NCBI RefSeq assembly: GCF_008364765.1
Contig: NZ_VTUY01000004.1
Span: 566,596-630,595, forward strand
DNA length: 64,000 nucleotides
Source of the DNA: Bacillus sp. CH30_1T
GTDB lineage: Bacteria > Bacillota > Bacilli > Bacillales > Bacillaceae_B
Direction: 5' to 3'
Shown piece by piece: positions 63,961-64,000 of the stretch (its first letter is position 1; every line of letters begins with the position of its first letter). The notes beneath the pieces are model-generated. The model saw nothing but the letters and a program-made list of their open reading frames with translations, did no database searches and was not told the origin of the DNA. The position numbers were made by a program, and so were the translations under genes.

Positions 63961-64000
63961 TCCCTCTTATGAACAAAGTGAAACAGGCATCAGCGAATTC

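Noticed and set aside
1..64000. tRNA or rRNA genes, prophage
   Set aside because: No tRNA-like cloverleaf with CCA-proximal arms, no rRNA sequence and no phage structural or integrase gene was seen in the window.

Overview
The window reads as chromosome of an endospore-forming Bacillaceae bacterium (a Bacillus/Rossellomorea-type Firmicute; the species cannot be fixed from the sequence). Evidence for this is four small acid-soluble spore protein genes, two GerA-type germinant receptor operons, strong AGGAGG ribosome binding sites, TTG/GTG starts, and a gene order that follows the Bacillus subtilis cotM-sspP-sspO-citB-yneN-sspN-tlp-yneP-yneQ-yneR-plsY-yneT-parE-parC-alsT block.

Region 1 (1-24.4 kb) is conserved backbone. 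It starts with a small SelW/Rdx-like selenoprotein gene that has an in-frame UGA (CMMU motif) and a compact SECIS-like hairpin. A CotM-like Hsp20 gene and selA (selenocysteine synthase) follow. Then come sspP, sspO, aconitase with a CcpC-type operator, a thioredoxin-like YneN, FbpB, sspN, tlp, yneP/Q/R, a CapA-type protein, plsY, an NCS2 permease, a three-gene osmoprotectant ABC transporter, yneT, parE-parC behind a LexA-like box, alsT, a VCBS-like secreted protein and a Staygreen (Mg-dechelatase fold) homologue.

Region 2 (24.4-39 kb) is an AT-rich accessory zone of genes mixed with relics. It holds IS21-like terminal repeats, a truncated beta-lactamase-family gene, DUF6429, an FAD oxidoreductase, two truncated GNAT copies (one run into an alpha/beta-hydrolase fragment), an SRPBCC protein, and a DUF1062 zinc-ribbon/S4-like gene behind what looks like an attenuator leader (leader ORF, pairing segments, intrinsic terminator). 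Also here are a phosphodiesterase lipoprotein, an ABM monooxygenase, a UvrA paralogue without the UvrB-binding insertion, and a frameshifted CBO0543-type membrane gene.

Region 3 (39-55.5 kb) is a duplicated and partly decayed peroxide/drug-stress cassette: an MFS exporter, two TetR copies (one dead), four Ohr copies (two dead) and an MFS scrap. Five copies of an 18-bp palindrome (three identical) lie upstream of these genes and are probably the TetR operator. Between the cassette copies lie a LysR regulator, a 1339-residue bacillopeptidase F-like protease and an intact gerKA-gerKC-gerKB operon. An AhpD-like protein and an Rrf2 regulator follow.

Region 4 (55.5-64 kb) holds relics (histidine kinase, DUF421, HAD hydrolase), a second germination operon in B-A-C order whose A gene is broken by a single nonsense codon, a YhgE/Pip membrane protein, and the decayed end of a nickel/peptide-type ABC operon.
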